DNA from: Amorphochlora amoebiformis
Taxonomy: Eukaryota > Cercozoa > Chlorarachniophyceae
Reading direction: 5' to 3'
NCBI GenBank assembly: GCA_054601695.1
Contig: BAAHQB010000032.1
Span: 806,001-870,000, forward strand
Length of the DNA stretch: 64,000 nucleotides
Shown: piece after piece, positions 61,655-64,000 of the stretch
Layout: the number at the start of each line of letters is the position of its first letter
How positions within the stretch are numbered: the stretch's first letter is position 1
Notes under the pieces: generated by a model
What the model saw: the letters and a program-made list of their open reading frames with translations, nothing else
Database searches by the model: none
What the model was told of the DNA's origin: nothing
Program-made: the position numbers and the translations under genes

Positions 61655-62868
61655 GGCATGGACAGTTTTGTGAGGATATACTGCAGTATTTTTCGACTAG
61701 ACTAGGATCCGACGTGCAACAACTAGTAGAGCACGGTAATACTAGAATTATTGCAATTCTTAAATTTTCGCTATTTTAACTTGATAATTTTTGAACTAAC
61801 TAAATTCTAGGATTTCTATAATTCAGTGCACGTCAATCAATAGACAATGTAGCTGTATAACGTTACTAGGTTAACTGTTAGTATGATATTGTTTTATAAA
61901 CTTACCAGAATTAAACATTATTGAATTTTATACATAAATAGGAGGAAAGTAAACCAGAAGAGAAAGGGAGAGATGGGCCAACACACACTGCACACATGCC
62001 CAGCATAGGCTTGTGCGTGAGAGTAACTAGTTACCAAGTTGTCTACAATTGTCTAGATTGTACACGTAGATGGGCCTCGTGTCTGGGTGTGACAAATGCG
62101 TTGCATGCGTGTATATGTGCCACATCTTGTAAATACTTCGATAGGCTCGTCTATTCCTTATCAGCAAGACCATGATGTGTCTGATATCGAGACAAAATTG
62201 TTTATACAGTGCAACGCCGAGAATGCTGTGGGACACGACGCCGACGCAGCGATGAAGGCTCTACGCCTAAGACCACTGCGTCGCCGCGAGGTCCCTGGTG
62301 ACTCGAGGGTCTAGGCACGGATGCGAAATATTATTATGAATCTTGCGGGAAAGAAAGTTTAAGGGTACGGGTCTGTACAGTTTTCGTCTAATTTCGTTGT
62401 TCTTGCAAACGTCCTGTGCTGACAAATTTCAAATTTAGGAATCCAGGTGCAGGTGCAACCCCCTGGATTTGACGAGTGGTTGAGGCTCGCTCCTGACGAT
62501 ATCCCCCCGGATGCCTGAAGGATATCCCTCCCTCCCGGCGAATCTAAGCCACACATTAACCAGTCAGGCTCAAAACGCCTAAAACAAGGCATTTCCTTTT
62601 TTTAGAATCCTATTGTTGTCGAAATCACCTTGAAAGCAATGTTGGAAGCATACAAGGAAGTTGAAGGAACGTCTACGTAGATACCCAAACGACATTTCCA
62701 GATGATTCCGCCTTAGAATATCTAAGCGTACTTTCTTAAGTGATTCCTCCTATATTTTCAATTTGCGTTCGTTGCCAACCCGCTACCTCCAAGTTGGCTC
62801 CAACGCCTCGATTCTGATCATATTCCAGCTCTCCCACCAACACCAACGCCCCTCCCACGCAACGCACT
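61655..62868. other. Non-repetitive spacer
   Basis: The longest stretch without microsatellites. It holds the possible small gene at 62,096-62,680, the 3' region of the HAD-like gene and the likely promoter of the hydroxylase gene (62,681-62,868). Confidence 0.6.
62096..62680 (+). CDS. Possible small two-exon gene, unknown function
   Basis: A reading frame from ATG 62,096 to a GTCCCT donor at 62,291 (MRCMRVYVPHLVNTS..., LFIQCNAENAVGHDADAAMK, LRPLRRRE) joins in phase 0 to an exon at 62,606-62,680 reading NPIVVEITLKAMLEAYKEVE and ending in TAG. The acceptor of the second exon, a T-run followed by TTTAG, is very good and its peptide looks real. The first exon is much less certain. A competing reading uses a donor near 62,301 and an exon at about 62,444-62,519 (IQVQVQPPGFDEWLRLAPDD, then TGA). 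I do not recognise the family. It sits between the HAD-like gene and the hydroxylase gene, both on the same strand. Confidence 0.25.
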
Positions 62869-63779
62869 ATGCCCCCCTCAGCCCCCGCTACACCCCAAGA
62901 TATCGTCAAACCATATCCTTCCACCGAGGCCATGTCCAAGAAGAAGGAAACACAGCCTGTGATAGATAGTTACAAATCTTCGGGCGTCACCGTGTTGTAC
63001 TACTGGACAAAATTCGCGGTCCTCACGCTGTACTACGCGATCCTCAGCCACTTTGGACTGTTGTCTTTCCGCGCCCGGCTCATCATGTTCTGCCTCATTG
63101 CGCCCATCAACCGCGTCGTCGCCCAGGCCGCTTACACCGATCCTAAGAATCGCATGAGCGTGGTGCGATCTTTATTCACTGTCCTGGTCGACATCACAGA
63201 GGCTTGCGTCTACGTCTACCTCCAGACCTATTTTACAGGGAATTATTGGTGGTCTACACTCATCCTGCAGATCATATGTGTCGCGGTCACGGAGATCGTA
63301 CAATACAAAATCTTCGACTCATCCCGATCGGATTACGAGGTTAAGACCTCAGATGACCCGCTCGACTATCTCCTTGCTATCGTCGTCGCGGGAACCTTCC
63401 ACTGGCTTAGCTGGCACGTCACTTTTCACCCTTCTTTGGATGCCTTCTCCTTCCCACTCTTCGCCACGTCTTTATACCTATTTGACGCCGTTTTTGGCAC
63501 ACTGCACGCCTACAGCCATTGCATTCCTTGGATTCACAAGAAACATATGGTCCATCATCAGTATCGAAGGAGCGACCTCAATGCCTTCGCCAACTTTTAC
63601 GCGGATATTACAGACTCGTTTGTCATGAATTGTGGCTTTTTCTTCGTCGCGTTCTACTTCGCGGTGTGCGGGAGTGGACACATTCCGATGGCGGAGATAT
63701 CGTTTGTCGCGCTTCATACACACGCGCGATACTCCAAGACTCAGGTAGTCCTTTGTTAATCATATGTGTATGTATATGT

Positions 63780-63828
<49 letters not shown>

Positions 63829-63896
63829 ATATATATATATGCTTGTGTGTGTGTGTGTGTATAAACTCACACATATATATGTACGTATTTTACAAT

Positions 63897-63953
<57 letters not shown>

Positions 63954-64000
63954 TATATATATATATAATATCTAATCAGTCCCATCTGGTCTTCTTCTTC
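62869..64000 (+). CDS. Fatty acid hydroxylase / sterol desaturase superfamily membrane protein (3'-partial)
   Basis: Exon 1 (62869-63744) codes for 292 residues. A second exon starts at 63,980 (SHLVFFF...), after AATCAG, in matching phase, and runs off the window. The protein has about six hydrophobic segments, for example [57 protein letters not shown] and [18 protein letters not shown]. Around residues 213-230 is the di-iron histidine signature HAYSH followed by HKKHMVHH, and HTHARYS follows about 50 residues later. Members hydroxylate or desaturate sterols or fatty acids in the endoplasmic reticulum. The substrate cannot be told from this part. Start: ATG 62,869 is the first in frame; ATG 62,932 is an alternative, after a Pro-rich leader. 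Unlike all other genes here, the exon is long and GC-richer. Confidence 0.88.

Overview
This is a eukaryotic nuclear window, probably from a protist. Genes are cut into very many small exons with canonical GT-AG introns, the standard code fits throughout, and telomere-type TTAGGG/CCCTAA tracts occur internally. More than half of the sequence is (TA)n-type dinucleotide repeat, with extra (GA)n/(CT)n and (CA)n/(GT)n blocks. A unicellular relative of animals (ichthyosporean-like) would fit the intron density, the TTAGGG repeats and the gene set, but this is an inference with low confidence; other microsatellite-rich protists cannot be excluded.

Layout. (1) About 1-23,328, plus strand: cobalamin-dependent methionine synthase, 38 exons in the window. 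They encode 1,100 residues in one continuous frame and lack only the first part of the homocysteine domain, which lies off the left edge. (2) 23,329-29,996: intergenic, made of GA-rich repeats, interstitial telomeric repeats and a five-copy element. (3) 29,997-32,481, plus: a small four-exon gene resembling Mediator subunit 11. (4) 33,220 to at least 53,521 and perhaps 55,974, minus: a tubulin-tyrosine-ligase-like (TTLL) glutamylase-type gene with about 28 exons whose phases almost all match. (5) 56,335-61,654, plus: a ten-exon gene for a 237-residue HAD-like protein that seems to lack the catalytic aspartates. (6) 62,096-62,680, plus: a possible small two-exon gene. (7) 62,869 to the right edge, plus: a membrane fatty-acid-hydroxylase-superfamily (sterol desaturase type) gene with one large GC-richer exon and the start of a second. 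The genes have no evident common pathway. The MED11-like and TTLL genes are convergent; the TTLL 5' end and the HAD-like gene are divergent.

The most unusual property is how the introns are built. Many exons are accompanied, inside the adjoining intron, by one to five partial copies of the exon edge together with its own splice site. These copies are separated by (TA)n tracts. Copies of exon starts lie upstream of the exon and copies of exon ends lie downstream, in at least three unrelated genes on both strands. One such copy has become a 98-bp minisatellite. It looks as if introns here grow by repeated tandem duplication of splice junctions within (TA)n DNA. A second unusual structure is a TTLL exon (50,965-51,044) flanked in the pre-mRNA by UUAGGG repeats on one side and complementary CCCUAA repeats on the other.
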